Shown here one piece after another: positions 1 through 10,300 of a stretch of 64,000 nt of DNA; within the stretch, counting starts at the first letter, position 1, and every line of letters starts with the position of its first letter. Below the pieces are notes generated by a model. The model was not told the origin of the DNA, did no database searches, and worked only from the letters and a program-made list of their open reading frames with translations. The stretch lies in NCBI GenBank assembly GCA_964598395.1, contig CAZRBW010000001.1, positions 62,001-126,000 of the forward strand. The letters run 5' to 3'. The stretch comes from CAXBDP01 sp964598395. Lineage in GTDB: Bacteria > Bacteroidota > Bacteroidia > Cytophagales > Cyclobacteriaceae. The translations under genes were made by a program, and so were the position numbers.

Positions 1-66
1 ATCGGTCGATTGGAGCTAATTACTGTACTGATTATCTTCACTCCCTATTTCTGGAAAAGGAGCTAA
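1..66 (+). CDS. trkH: TrkH-family potassium transporter, C-terminal end (partial)
   Basis: The first 21 codons read in frame to a TAA at 64-66. They give a GRLELITVLIIFTPYFWK-type ending, which matches the conserved C-terminus of TrkH/KtrB potassium-transport subunits (GRLE.(F/L)T.L.LFTP.FW). TrkH is an integral membrane protein that works with the regulatory protein TrkA. The rest of the gene, including the selectivity-filter repeats, lies upstream of the window. The assignment rests on this short but characteristic tail only. Confidence 0.75.
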   Translation: MGRLELITVLIIFTPYFWKRS

Positions 67-67
67 T

Positions 68-115
68 AAAAAAACCACCTAAATTCGGCTTGGAAATGAC
101 CGTTTTCAGGTGGTT
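68..115 (-). terminator. Terminator of fadD (possibly bidirectional with trkH)
   Basis: An inverted repeat pairs AAACCACCT (72-80) with AGGTGGTT (108-115), with a second small stem in the loop. On the minus strand the hairpin is followed by a run of seven Ts (68-74), which fits an intrinsic terminator for fadD. It sits in the convergent gap between trkH and fadD. Confidence 0.7.
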
Positions 116-137
116 AGATTTAATGGGTAAGAAATTT

Positions 138-1823
138 TTAAAGGTATTTATTTACTTTTGCATCTTCCTCTTTCAATATCCTACGTAATATTTTACCTAC
201 GTTAGATTTAGGTAGTTCCTTCGTAAACTCAATGTAACGCGGCACCTTATAATTTGTCATGTTTTCCTTACAATAAGCTTTCAACTCATCCTCCGTCAAG
301 CTTTGATCCTTTTTCACTACAAATACCTTTACCACCTCAGTAGACTTAGCATCAGGCACTCCAATAGCACCTACTTCCAATACTTTGGGATGCGATGCAA
401 CCGTATTTTCCACATCATTTGGATATACATTGAATCCAGAAACTAAGATCATCTCTTTTTTACGATCTACAATTCTAAAGAAACCATCTTCATCTACAAT
501 TCCAATATCACCAGTCTTAAACCAGTCTTTATTAAATATTACTTTTTCCGTTTCATCGGGGCGATTCCAATAGCCCGGCATTACTTGTGGGCCTCTGGCG
601 CATATTTCACCAGGCTTGCCTAATTCAACTTCATTGCCATCATCATCTAATATAAGCATTTCTGTAGATGGCAAAGGAATGCCAATAGTACCTATTCGCT
701 CTGTGCCATCAATTGCATTACAGGAAAGCACTGGGGAAGTTTCTGTTAAACCATAACCTTCTGCCAATGGCACGCCAGTTACACTTTCCCATTCTTCAGC
801 TACTGCTTTTTGCACTGCCATACCACCACCTACAGCGATTTTGAGTTTACCAAAGTCAAGTTTTCTGAATTCTTCATTATTGAGCATCCCGTTGAAAAGT
901 GTATTCACACCAGTAATAACCGTAAATGGATGCTTGCTCATATCTTTGACAAATGCTGGCATATCACGCGGATTGGCAATTAGGATATTCTTAGCACCAA
1001 TTTTAAGCATTGCTAGGCAATTCACTGTAAGAGCAAATATGTGGTAAAGCGGCAAAGCAGTAATTACTATTTCCTCCCGCGGTTTTAGCTTCGGCTTCAT
1101 CCAGCCAGAAATCTGCTCCATATTGGCAATGATATTACGATGCGTTAGCATTGCTCCTTTTGAAACTCCAGTGGTACCTCCAGTATATTGCAAATAAGCC
1201 AAATCCTCAGATTTCATTTCAGGCTTTTTAAAAGAATGATTTCTACCAGTCTTTAAAGCATCTCCCCAACTAACTGCTGATGGCAAACTATAGGCAGGAA
1301 CCATCTTTTTCACCTTCTTCACCACAAAGTTTACAATCATCTTTTTCAAGCCACCAAGCTGATCGCCAATGTTGGACACGATCACGTGCTTGATGTCGGT
1401 ATTTGCTAGGATCTTTTCTAAGTTGAAAGCGAAGTTTGATAATATTACCACCGCGGTGGCTCCAGAATCCTTGAATTGATGCTCCATTTCCCTTGCAGTG
1501 TAAAGCGGATTGGTATTTACCACCACCATACCTGCGCGTAATGCGCCAAACATTGCAATCGGATATTGCATCACATTTGGCATTTGAAGTGCAATTCGAT
1601 CACCTTTTTTCATGCCTATGCTCTGCAAATAACAGGCAAATTCCATCGAAAGCTGATCCAACTCATTATAGCTAATAACTTTATCCATACTAGAGTATGC
1701 AGGCAAATTGCCAAACTCTTTGAAGGACTCTTCCAATACATCAACCAATGAATTGTAGCGATCTGGATTAATTACTTGCGGAACACCTTCCGGGTAAAAT
1801 TTAAACCAAGGAAAATTTTGCAT
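138..1823 (-). CDS. fadD: Long-chain fatty acid-CoA ligase
   Basis: This acyl-CoA synthetase of the AMP-binding superfamily activates long-chain fatty acids to acyl-CoA with ATP, for beta-oxidation or lipid synthesis. It aligns along its length with E. coli FadD: the P-loop YTGGTTGVSKGAM, the motif ALPLYHIFALT, the GYGLTE adenylate motif, TGDIG, DRKKEMILVSGFNVYP, and the C-terminal lysine region LPKSNVGKILRR. The open frame begins at 1874, but I place the start at the ATG of 1821-1823 (MQNFPWFKFYPEGVP), where homology begins. That gives about 561 residues, normal for the family. One GCGGGAGG octamer is on the coding strand (1073-1080, encoding R-E). Confidence 0.93.
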   Translation of the reverse strand: MQNFPWFKFYPEGVPQVINPDRYNSLVDVLEESFKEFGNLPAYSSMDKVISYNELDQLSMEFACYLQSIGMKKGDRIALQMPNVMQYPIAMFGALRAGMVVVNTNPLYTAREMEHQFKDSGATAVVILSNFAFNLEKILANTDIKHVIVSNIGDQLGGLKKMIVNFVVKKVKKMVPAYSLPSAVSWGDALKTGRNHSFKKPEMKSEDLAYLQYTGGTTGVSKGAMLTHRNIIANMEQISGWMKPKLKPREEIVITALPLYHIFALTVNCLAMLKIGAKNILIANPRDMPAFVKDMSKHPFTVITGVNTLFNGMLNNEEFRKLDFGKLKIAVGGGMAVQKAVAEEWESVTGVPLAEGYGLTETSPVLSCNAIDGTERIGTIGIPLPSTEMLILDDDGNEVELGKPGEICARGPQVMPGYWNRPDETEKVIFNKDWFKTGDIGIVDEDGFFRIVDRKKEMILVSGFNVYPNDVENTVASHPKVLEVGAIGVPDAKSTEVVKVFVVKKDQSLTEDELKAYCKENMTNYKVPRYIEFTKELPKSNVGKILRRILKEEDAKVNKYL

Positions 1824-1952
1824 ATTTTTATTTTTAAATCGTCTTAATGGGTAAATATTTTTTCTGCCAAACAAATAAGCAAATTCATTTCAATTTAGAA
1901 AGGATAATTTTTTAGACCTGAAAAATAAGAAACAAAATTTAAAAATTATAAG

Positions 1953-2810
1953 ATGAAAAGTGGCGAAATATTGATTCTAAACAAATTTGATTCCTTGCAG
2001 TATGAGAGAATAATGCGGGAGGTTATTAGTTCTTCCCTCCTATCATTTCCATTCACTTATCAGCAGGTGGAACTTCGCCAAATTAAGATTAAAATAGAAA
2101 AGCTCATTAAGGGCAAATTTGCCGAAGCTTTGTTTAAATACTTTTGTGAAGCTAATGAATTGCCAACCAATTTCGATGCATGCGAAACTGGCTATAATAA
2201 ACCCAAAAAGAGAGATTTCATTTTTGAAAATATCGAGTTTGACCTGATCAATAATTACCTGTATCATCCAAATCAGTTGCTGAGCTCAAGTAATTATCTA
2301 GAATTGCCAGCACTGATTCCAAATAAAAATGAATATGATTTCTGGTCGCAACGGAATCATTGCAAACTAGCCAAATCCAAACATGCTGGCTTTGTATTTA
2401 CCTTGCTCAAAAATGCAGATGGCTTTGGGCCAAAAAAGCAGTTTTTTGAATTTGATATTTCTATTGCTCAAATCAAATTTCTGCAAGAACTTAGACAATC
2501 GTATGGCAATACTAAAGTACCAAATAAGCCATTCGAAGAAGCATTCTTTTGGGATGAATTTCTAAATCGTGGTGGCCCTTTTGAATTCAGCTTTAACAAC
2601 AAACCAATATTGATAATCGGACCAGTAGCTTCTGCCAATCAATGGCATTTATTCCAAGACTTGGGCAAACAGCCTCGTACTTTTGGACAGCAGGTATTAA
2701 GAACTGTTATATCAAACATGGGGTGTAAGTGGAGTGAACTTCCATCCTTCTATTCCATCCTCCCGCCATTACAAGGGGAGTTTGAGATAGGCTCCTTATT
2801 CACAGATTAA
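1953..2810 (+). CDS. Unrecognised protein, 285 aa
   Basis: I do not recognise this family. It is soluble (no signal peptide or membrane segment), of mixed alpha/beta character, and rich in Asn, Phe and Lys. An N-terminal helix ends in KGKFAEALFKYFCEANELP, followed by a charged hydrophobic stretch around RDFIFENIEFDLINNYL. That arrangement (Glu in a helix, then acidic beta strands) faintly resembles nuclease-like folds, but a PD-(D/E)XK triad is not convincingly present, so I do not assign one. It is divergent from fadD and shares its stop region (TTAA, 2807-2810) with the convergent lipoprotein gene. It contains two octamers, 2015-2022 and 2759-2766. Confidence 0.8.
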   Translation: MKSGEILILNKFDSLQYERIMREVISSSLLSFPFTYQQVELRQIKIKIEKLIKGKFAEALFKYFCEANELPTNFDACETGYNKPKKRDFIFENIEFDLINNYLYHPNQLLSSSNYLELPALIPNKNEYDFWSQRNHCKLAKSKHAGFVFTLLKNADGFGPKKQFFEFDISIAQIKFLQELRQSYGNTKVPNKPFEEAFFWDEFLNRGGPFEFSFNNKPILIIGPVASANQWHLFQDLGKQPRTFGQQVLRTVISNMGCKWSELPSFYSILPPLQGEFEIGSLFTD

Positions 2811-3994
2811 TTAGTACTAAGTTTTGCTTTATAATAAGTCAGAAAATCTTCCTCTTCTTCTTCATTTGGAGCTTTACTTAACCAAACGTATCCATCATTT
2901 TTTCCAATAAATACTTCTGGAGAAAAACTTTTGGGCATTACAAAATCACCTTCAAACTCACCATCTTTTGTGAAAATCTGTACCCTATAATCTATTTTCT
3001 TTTGTTCAGCTCTATACAATTCCAATGCTTTATCGCGATCAGTTGCCCAAAGCGGCTCAATTTCATCATTGATTTCCTGCTTCATACCTTGGTAATACAC
3101 TAAGGCTACTTTATCACCAACTATTTGTATTCCCTTCACCCCTCCAATACCAGAATCCATCGATATTGATCTTGGCTCAGCTGCTTGCGGTGAAATACCT
3201 TCAGGGTATACCAGTCCATTTAAGGTCAATGGAGTATCCATCACCTTAGCATAAGGTTCACCCAACTCATACACAAGCAATCTTGGATCGCCAGCATGCA
3301 CCACCCAAAGCTGATCGTCCACTACTTTGAAATAGGTAAAAACATGCGACATCTCATATACTTTGCCATCGAAAAAGCGACTGTCAGGCTCTAAATTGAT
3401 AATGCCACCAATCTTTCCCGAATCTAAATCAATCATGCTTATGGACTTTCTTGTTTTATAGTAGCCTTGCTCCATTTTGGTAAATTCGTTTGGTGTAAGC
3501 GAAGGCCCAAGCAGATAATCTATCCCATCGAATTGTACATTTTGAAAATGAAAACCCGATGCAGAATAAAATATATTGACCTCTGGAATAGTTGCGTAAT
3601 TTACCTTTTTAATCATTTCACCATCCAGGGAGTAGAAAAATATTCCTTTTTGACCTCCCGCTAATATTGTTTCATTATCCCAAAAAGATGCTGACATTAA
3701 TAACCATCCGTGACTATCAAGTACATCACCCTTTTTACTAAAAGAATGAACAATATCACCATCCATATTTATCACCAAAAACTCCTCCCTTTGCCAATCT
3801 CTCAAGAGTAATTTATTGCCATCTGGAGATACATCCCAAAGCTCTGCTTCTCCTAAATGCTCAATCATTACCGAATCGACAATTTCAATTCCAGTGTAAT
3901 TGTTTGATGCATTCAGCATTTGGCCTTCATCAGAAGTTTCGGTACAAGCCAAAACCATAATTGATAAAAATGAAATTAGAATAATTTGTCTCAT
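2807..3994 (-). CDS. Lipoprotein with predicted beta-propeller, 395 aa
   Basis: The N-terminus is a lipoprotein signal peptide (MRQIILISFLSIMVLACTE, lipobox LAC), so the protein should be anchored in the envelope. The body alternates short beta strands with Asp/Gly turns (LWDVSPDGNKLLL, FLVINMDGDIVHSF, GIFFYSLDGEM, QIFTKDGEFEGDF), as in six-bladed propeller lipoproteins of Bacteroidota such as the DUF4221 group. An acidic EEEEED patch lies near the C-terminus. No catalytic residues are evident and the ligand is unknown. The stop codon overlaps that of the convergent gene ending at 2810. Confidence 0.8.
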   Translation of the reverse strand: MRQIILISFLSIMVLACTETSDEGQMLNASNNYTGIEIVDSVMIEHLGEAELWDVSPDGNKLLLRDWQREEFLVINMDGDIVHSFSKKGDVLDSHGWLLMSASFWDNETILAGGQKGIFFYSLDGEMIKKVNYATIPEVNIFYSASGFHFQNVQFDGIDYLLGPSLTPNEFTKMEQGYYKTRKSISMIDLDSGKIGGIINLEPDSRFFDGKVYEMSHVFTYFKVVDDQLWVVHAGDPRLLVYELGEPYAKVMDTPLTLNGLVYPEGISPQAAEPRSISMDSGIGGVKGIQIVGDKVALVYYQGMKQEINDEIEPLWATDRDKALELYRAEQKKIDYRVQIFTKDGEFEGDFVMPKSFSPEVFIGKNDGYVWLSKAPNEEEEEDFLTYYKAKLSTN

Positions 3995-4149
3995 ATCAAT
4001 TTGCAGTATTTAAACTATATAGTAAGATTTTACAATTTATATCATTGTCCTAAAAGTCTGAAATTTAAATGTATTTGATAACATAAACTAAACATTCGTA
4101 TCTTAAAAGGATTCATAAGAAGGCAGTCCTAAAAAAAGAAAAATACTAG

Positions 4150-5583
4150 ATGAAAATATTACTCACAGGAGCAACAGGATATATAGGAAAGCGATTATTA
4201 CCAATTCTTCTCAAAGAGGGACATACCGTCTATTGCGCTGTTCGAGATAAAAATAGATTTACCATACCTGAAGTAAACTCTGAAAATGTAAAGGTTCTAG
4301 AACTTGACTTTTTGGATGCAAAAACGCTTAGGGATCTACCTGAAGATTTGGATGTAGCCTATTATCTTATTCATTCCCTATCTGCAGGGCAAGGTGATTT
4401 TCATGAAATGGAAGCGAGAACAGCTCAAAACTTTGTAGATGCTACTTCGAAGATTAAGCTTAAGCAAGTTATTTTCTTGAGCGGAATTGTAAACGCAGAT
4501 GAGCTTTCCAAGCATCTGGGTTCGAGAAAAAATGTAGAGGATATTTTGGCGGGAGGTAATTATGGTTTTACCACTTTTCGGGCTGGGATAATCGTAGGAT
4601 CTGGTAGTGCTTCCTTCGAAATCATACGTGATTTGGTGGAAAAGCTTCCAGTTATGATTGCACCCAAATGGTTACTCACTAAAAGTCATCCCATTGGCAT
4701 TCGAGATGTGTTGCAATTTTTGACCAAGGCAAAATTGCGGGAGGATTTGTATAATCAATCCTATGATATTGCAGGCCCTGATGTGCTCAATTACAGAGAG
4801 ATGCTTTTAAGTTTTGCCAAAATCCGCGGATTGAAACGTTGGATTGGTACGGTACCTGTGATGACTCCCAAGCTTTCCTCCTATTGGCTATATTTCGTTA
4901 CCTCAACCTCATTCACCCTTGCTCAAAATTTAGTGGATAGCATGAAAGTAGAAGTAATAGCTAAACCTAGTAATATTAATCAATTGCTCGAAATTACTCC
5001 AATGACCTACGAGAAAGCAATTGAAAACGCATTTCAGCGAATAGAGCAAAACCAAATAATTTCCAGTTGGAAGGATTCCATGATTAGCGGAATATTCAAT
5101 GAAAAGCTTTCAACCTATATCCAAGTACCCAAATTTGGATGCTTTGTAGATCAACGAAAAATGAAGATTGAAAATAAGGAGGAAGTCCTTAATAATATAT
5201 GGTCGCTTGGTGGCGAAAATGGATGGTATGCCAAATCGTTATGGAAAATGAGAGGTTATCTAGATAAATTGGCAGGAGGTGTAGGTTTGCGAAGAGGAAG
5301 AACCAGTCCAACTACATTATATGCAGGCGATAGCTTGGACTTTTGGCGTGTATTGCTGGCTGATAGAAAGGAAGGAAGGTTATTGCTATTTGCCGAGATG
5401 AAATTGCCAGGTGAAGCTTGGCTGGAATTTAAAGTCGATAAGAATAATTACCTTTGGCAAACTGCAACATTCAGACCCAAAGGGCTCCTAGGCAGAATAT
5501 ATTGGTATGCAGTGCTGCCATTTCATGGGATAGTATTTTCAGGAATGATCCGCTCTTTGGCAAAACCAAAGATCAATGATTGA
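4150..5583 (+). CDS. NAD(P)-binding SDR-like protein with C-terminal DUF2867 domain
   Basis: The first 300 residues are an atypical (NmrA-like) short-chain dehydrogenase, with the nucleotide motif TGATGYIGKRL at residues 6-16 and a later AGPDVLNYREML segment seen in this group. The last 140 residues (about 335-477; GENGWYAKSLWKMRGYLDKL, RRGRTSPTTLYAGDSLDFWRV, LPGEAWLEFKV) match DUF2867, which is often fused to such Rossmann domains. The substrate is not known. The stop overlaps the next gene by 8 bp, so the two are probably co-translated. Two octamers lie inside (4549-4556, 4737-4744). Confidence 0.85.
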   Translation: MKILLTGATGYIGKRLLPILLKEGHTVYCAVRDKNRFTIPEVNSENVKVLELDFLDAKTLRDLPEDLDVAYYLIHSLSAGQGDFHEMEARTAQNFVDATSKIKLKQVIFLSGIVNADELSKHLGSRKNVEDILAGGNYGFTTFRAGIIVGSGSASFEIIRDLVEKLPVMIAPKWLLTKSHPIGIRDVLQFLTKAKLREDLYNQSYDIAGPDVLNYREMLLSFAKIRGLKRWIGTVPVMTPKLSSYWLYFVTSTSFTLAQNLVDSMKVEVIAKPSNINQLLEITPMTYEKAIENAFQRIEQNQIISSWKDSMISGIFNEKLSTYIQVPKFGCFVDQRKMKIENKEEVLNNIWSLGGENGWYAKSLWKMRGYLDKLAGGVGLRRGRTSPTTLYAGDSLDFWRVLLADRKEGRLLLFAEMKLPGEAWLEFKVDKNNYLWQTATFRPKGLLGRIYWYAVLPFHGIVFSGMIRSLAKPKIND

Positions 5584-6247
5584 ATTTCAACATCACTTTT
5601 TTAGTAAAAGCAGACAAAAACAAAACTCAATACTCTTTACAATAATAATCCTTTTGGTATTGTGTATCTCCGTAGTGGGCTTACTGATTTACTTCTTAAG
5701 TGCGCCGATATTATTTATTTTCATTCCCATACTGTTTTTAGTTTTTGCTCCATTTATCGATGTTCCACAAGGAGTAAAGACTGGGCAATTAATTTATCTT
5801 TCTCCATTTCTCTTACACACCAAGGAAAAAAACAATAAAATAGAGCTACATGGCGGTACCTTGTTCGACTATTATTTTATGCTTGACCCAAGTCATAATG
5901 CACTGGAACGCAAACAATTAATTCTCAAAAATTATGTAATTGGATTATTAAATTTGATAGATAAGTTTAGGGAAAGAAAAGAACCCTTGGAGATAGAAGC
6001 AACCACTTATTTTATTGGTGAAAATACAGCAAAGAAATTTGGATTTCAAAATAAGCGAATAAATCTCCTCCAGAAAATTATCCTCATTTTCAACTACATA
6101 CCTCTGCTTATCTCAAATTCCATAGCAAACAAGGGCTTTACATTACCAAAATTAAGTAAGGCTAGAACGATCCGTAGCAACACAAATGAGTTGATAGATA
6201 AGGAGGAATTGATTTTGAAATATTATGAGAGGGTTTTTGGCGAATGA
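5576..6247 (+). CDS. Unrecognised membrane protein, 223 aa
   Basis: The first 60 residues hold two adjacent hydrophobic segments (about 20-41 and 43-60), followed by a roughly 160-residue Lys/Asn-rich part that is probably cytoplasmic. The remainder shows no motif I recognise. The start overlaps the 3' end of the SDR-DUF2867 gene by 8 bp in another frame, which supports translational coupling and suggests a shared, perhaps membrane-linked, role. Downstream, 6248-6433 holds no convincing gene. Confidence 0.75.
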   Translation: MIEFQHHFFSKSRQKQNSILFTIIILLVLCISVVGLLIYFLSAPILFIFIPILFLVFAPFIDVPQGVKTGQLIYLSPFLLHTKEKNNKIELHGGTLFDYYFMLDPSHNALERKQLILKNYVIGLLNLIDKFRERKEPLEIEATTYFIGENTAKKFGFQNKRINLLQKIILIFNYIPLLISNSIANKGFTLPKLSKARTIRSNTNELIDKEELILKYYERVFGE

Positions 6248-6433
6248 ATTATTAGTATTTCTAGTGGTCTTTGAATGAGTTTATTAGCTTATACGGATGT
6301 TTCTACAGGAGGTGGAAACCTAGCAACTAAACATTATTCAGAGATCGATTATATTTACAAAAATCATAATTAATTATACTAATCAAGTAACTATACATAC
6401 AAGTGATGCGTAAATAGTATAAAATTTCATACT

Positions 6434-7111
6434 ATGGCTAAGCTTCTACTGTCCCTCCTACTATCCCTTATTACAGTCATTTCAGCAAATGCCCAATGGC
6501 AAATTGGCTTTCATTTTTCACCTTCCTTTTCAATGGATGAATTCAAACAGGAATCAAATTCTATTGATTTTTACGGGTTCAACTTTGAAGCAGCCTACAG
6601 ATTGAAAGATAGTCCAATTTATTTAGGTGCAGCGTTTAACTATAGCATATACGGAAGTAAATTAGACAAATCCTCCTATGTGGATAATTCCGGCCAGACA
6701 ATGCGGGTACGTACGAATAACAACCTTATTAGTAATAGACTTTTTATCCGATTACAACCTGATTTACCATTTTTTGTCCAACCATATTTAGAAGCCGCGG
6801 GAGGATATAATTTCTTCTACACAAGAGAAAAAATCCGCCCAAGAATATTCTCAGAAGTATTTGATGCAGAGACTTTACATCACTCAGGAGCATTTATTTA
6901 TGGCTTTGGTGGTGGCTTAGCTTTTCCTATACCAGAGACAATTGTAAGCATCGACATAAGGGCAAATTACTTCACTGGGCAAAGAGCGAATTACTTGACC
7001 AAATATGACACAAACTGGAATGCTGATACCGAAATGTTGGAAATCAACCCACGAAGTTCAACTACTGATATGCTGATGTTTCAAATTGGCATTAGAATAG
7101 ACATTGACTAA
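6434..7111 (+). CDS. Outer membrane beta-barrel protein, 225 aa
   Basis: A signal peptide (MAKLLLSLLLSLITVISANAQ, cleavage after ANA) is followed by alternating amphipathic strands such as NFEAAYRLKDSPIYLGAAFNY, LFIRLQPDLPFFVQPYLEAA and GFGGGLAFPIPETIVSIDIRANY. It ends in a strand (FQIGIRIDID) like small eight-stranded OmpA/OmpW-type barrels (PF13568 style). The function is not deducible. It is a single transcription unit with its own terminator at 7155-7200. An octamer lies at 6797-6804, encoding A-G-G. Confidence 0.8.
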   Translation: MAKLLLSLLLSLITVISANAQWQIGFHFSPSFSMDEFKQESNSIDFYGFNFEAAYRLKDSPIYLGAAFNYSIYGSKLDKSSYVDNSGQTMRVRTNNNLISNRLFIRLQPDLPFFVQPYLEAAGGYNFFYTREKIRPRIFSEVFDAETLHHSGAFIYGFGGGLAFPIPETIVSIDIRANYFTGQRANYLTKYDTNWNADTEMLEINPRSSTTDMLMFQIGIRIDID

Positions 7112-7154
7112 AAATCAATCTAAATACATTTCAGCACACACTAGAGATAATATG

Positions 7155-7200
7155 TAAGCTTAATTGGAATCGATGAAATTTCCATTTAAGCTTATTTTTA
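7155..7200 (+). terminator. Intrinsic terminator after the beta-barrel gene
   Basis: TAAGCTTAA and TGGAA pair with TTCCA and TTAAGCTTA (7155-7194), followed by ATTTTTATTT. The position, 45 bp after the stop codon, fits. Confidence 0.75.
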
Positions 7201-7319
7201 TTTAAATATAATCCGCTTATGTACGATTCTTATCGCTCTTAACCTTTTTCAGAAATGGTTTGGGAAAATATTGGTTTATTTAATACGAATAAACTTATAA
7301 ATCATAAAAACCTTAAATT

Positions 7320-10300
7320 ATGAGTAACAATTACCCCTTTCTAGCTAGGATAATCCGAGCTGGAGTATTTACAGCATTGTTCATGGCTCTTTGCGCTGTT
7401 CCTTCCTTTGCGCAAAAGGTGGATATGGATATGTTTAAAGCCATGAAAACTAGAGCCATTGGGCCTGCTGGTATGAGTGGCCGTATTACAGCGATAGATG
7501 CTGTACATGATAATCCAAATATAATCTATGCAGGCTCTGCATCTGGAGGTATTTGGAAATCTACGAGCGGTGGCATTACTTGGAAACCAATTTTCGATAA
7601 AGAAAAGGTACATTCCATTGGTGCTTTAAATATTTATCAAAAGAACCCAAGCATCATATGGGTTGGCACTGGAGAAGGAAATCCAAGAAATTCACTAAAC
7701 GGTGGCTATGGAGTTTATAGAAGTTTAGATGCTGGTGAAACATGGCAACTAATGGGCCTAGAGGCTACCAGAAATATCCACAGAATAATTGTTCATCCAG
7801 ATAATCCTGATGTTGTTTATGTGGGCGCAATTGGCTCTCCTTGGGGTACGCAAGAAGAACGCGGAGTTTACAAAACAGTAGATGGAGGTAAAACTTGGAA
7901 AAAAATCCTTTACGTAGATAACAAAACTGGAGTGGGTGAAATGATAATGGATCCCAATAATCCAAATAAGATCTTCGTAAATATGTGGGAGCATCTTAGA
8001 ACGCCTGATTTCTTCAAATCTGGTGGTCCAAGCTCAGGTTTATATGTAACTCACGACGGTGGTGACAATTGGAAGAAATTAAATGCTGAAGATAATGGGT
8101 TACCTAAAGGTGACTTAGGTCGTATGGGTTTAGCTATTTCAGCAGCAAATAGCAATAAAGTTTACGCCCTAATTGAGTCTTCAAAAAATGCTCTTTACGT
8201 ATCTGAAGATGGTGGCAACAGGTTCGCTATGGTAAATGATAAAGGTGAAATTGGTGATAGACCATTCTATTACTTTGAAATTCACGCAAATCCTAAAAAT
8301 GAGAATCAGATTTATACACTTTACTCTAGAGTGGGCGTGAGTATAGATGGAGGAAGATCATTCCAACAATTACTGCCTTATTCTGGCGTTCACCCTGATC
8401 ACCATGCTTGGTATATCAATCCAAATGATCCAAATCTAATGTATGATGGGAACGATGGTGGATTTAATATTACCAGAGACGGTGGTAAGACGTGGTATTT
8501 TGCCGAAGGAATTCCAGTTGGACAATGGTACCATGTAAACGTAGATAATCAAATGCCATATAATATCTATGGTGGTTTGCAAGATAACGGCTCTTGGGTA
8601 GGCCCGGCTTACGTGTGGAAAAGAGGCGGTATCCGCAACACATACTGGCAAGAAGTAATGTTTGGCGATGGCTTCGATGCTATGGTTGATCAAACAAACC
8701 CGAGATATGGTTATGCGATGTCCCAAGGTGGTAATGTTGCCAGATTCGATATCGAAACAGGCCACACACGTACGATCCGTCCTACTCATCCTGATAAAGA
8801 TGTATTCTTGAGATTCAACTGGAATGCAGCAATGGCGCAAAATCCTCACAAGCCTGCTGGAATTTACTACGGTAGCCAATTCCTACACAAGAGTTTGGAT
8901 AGAGGTGATACTTGGGAAATTATTTCTCCAGACCTGACCACCAACAATCCAGAACTACAAAGACAAAGTGAAACTGGTGGCCTAACTTATGATATAACTG
9001 GTGCGGAAAATAACACAACAATACTAGCAATTGCTCCAAGCCCTGTTGATGAAAATGTGATTTGGGTAGGTACAGACGATGGAAATGTACAAGTAACTCG
9101 CGATGGTGGTAAAACGTGGACGAATACTGCATCAAGAATGCCAGGATTACCTGCAGGTAGCTGGATTCCACAAATCCAAGCCTCCCGCCATAGCGCTGGT
9201 GAAGTTTGGGTTGTAGCTAATAACTACAGAAGAAATGATTACCAAGCTTATGCTTACAGAAGTAAAGATTATGGTCAAACTTGGGAGCGTATTGCTGATG
9301 ATAGTAAAGTATGGGGTTTCACCCTTTCTATTTTACAAGATCCAACAGAACCAAACTTGGTTTTCTTAGGAACTGAATATGGCCTTTATGTTAGCTTTGA
9401 TAATGCCAAAAATTGGAACAAATGGACACATGGTTATCCAGAGGCAGTATCGACATACGATATGGTGATTCAAGAAAGAGAAGCTGACTTGGTAATTGGC
9501 ACTTTCGGTAGATCAATCTATGTGTTGGACGATATAAGACCATTGCGAGAATATGCAAAACAAGGTGCTACCTTGAAAAACGCTGCCATTGTTGCTGTAA
9601 AATCTCCTGATGCATACCAAATCGAATTTATTCAACCTCATGGAGAGCGTTTTGGTGCGGATGCATTATACGAAGGAGTAAACAGAGAAAGCTTCAATGG
9701 ATGGTTGTCATTCTTTGCTAATCCTCCTGCGCAACCTAAGGATGGAGTTAAGTTCGATTCGGTTACAGTTGCTATTTTCAACGCTTCAGGAGAGCAAATC
9801 AGAACCTTGAAATCCAAGCCAGAGTCAGGACTTAACAGAATGTTCTGGGGACTTGATCGCAAAAGTACTTCTACTGTCCAAGGTGGATTTGGTAGAGGCG
9901 GCGGTGGCGGATTCGGTGGTGGTGGTGCAGCTGCTGCTAGAAGATTCTTTGAGCCAAGCGGTGGACCTGCTTTACCTGGTGAATACAAAATTGTATATAC
10001 CTATGGTGATCAAAGTTCTGAAACTTCAATTAAAATTGGAACAGATCCTCGCATCCCTGTGAATATGAATGACCTTATTGCTAAAGATAATTTCTCCAGA
10101 GAAGTAGAAGCTGTCGGAGAAACTGCAACATTGGCGATGCAAGAATTAGGTAAAGCTAGAGCCACTATTGAAAAAGTATTGGCCTATGCAAGAGGTAACG
10201 AAAGTAGCGAGGCAAGAGAACTTTTAAAAGCTTCTAATGATATTCAGAAAAAGCTTGATGAAGTGAATGAAGCATTCAGTGGACCTCGTAGAGAAGGACA

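Noticed and set aside
1953..2810. Restriction-enzyme assignment for the 285-aa protein
   Set aside because: The putative acidic residues lack the lysine of a (D/E)XK motif and no methyltransferase is nearby.
6275..6373. Short open frame (32 aa, MSLLAYTDVSTGGGN...)
   Set aside because: Too short, no recognisable domain, no promoter or ribosome signal; probably chance or a decayed remnant between two genes.
8436..8879. 147-codon antisense open frame inside the BNR gene
   Set aside because: A shadow of the real gene: no start context, composition follows the other strand, no homology pattern.
9885..9945. Gly-rich GGT/GGC tract as a tandem repeat or mobile feature
   Set aside because: It is a low-complexity coding linker in the BNR protein, without regular repeat units.
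9638..9988. Proline-rich antisense frame opposite the Gly-rich stretch of the BNR gene
   Set aside because: It is just the complement of the glycine codons; no independent evidence.
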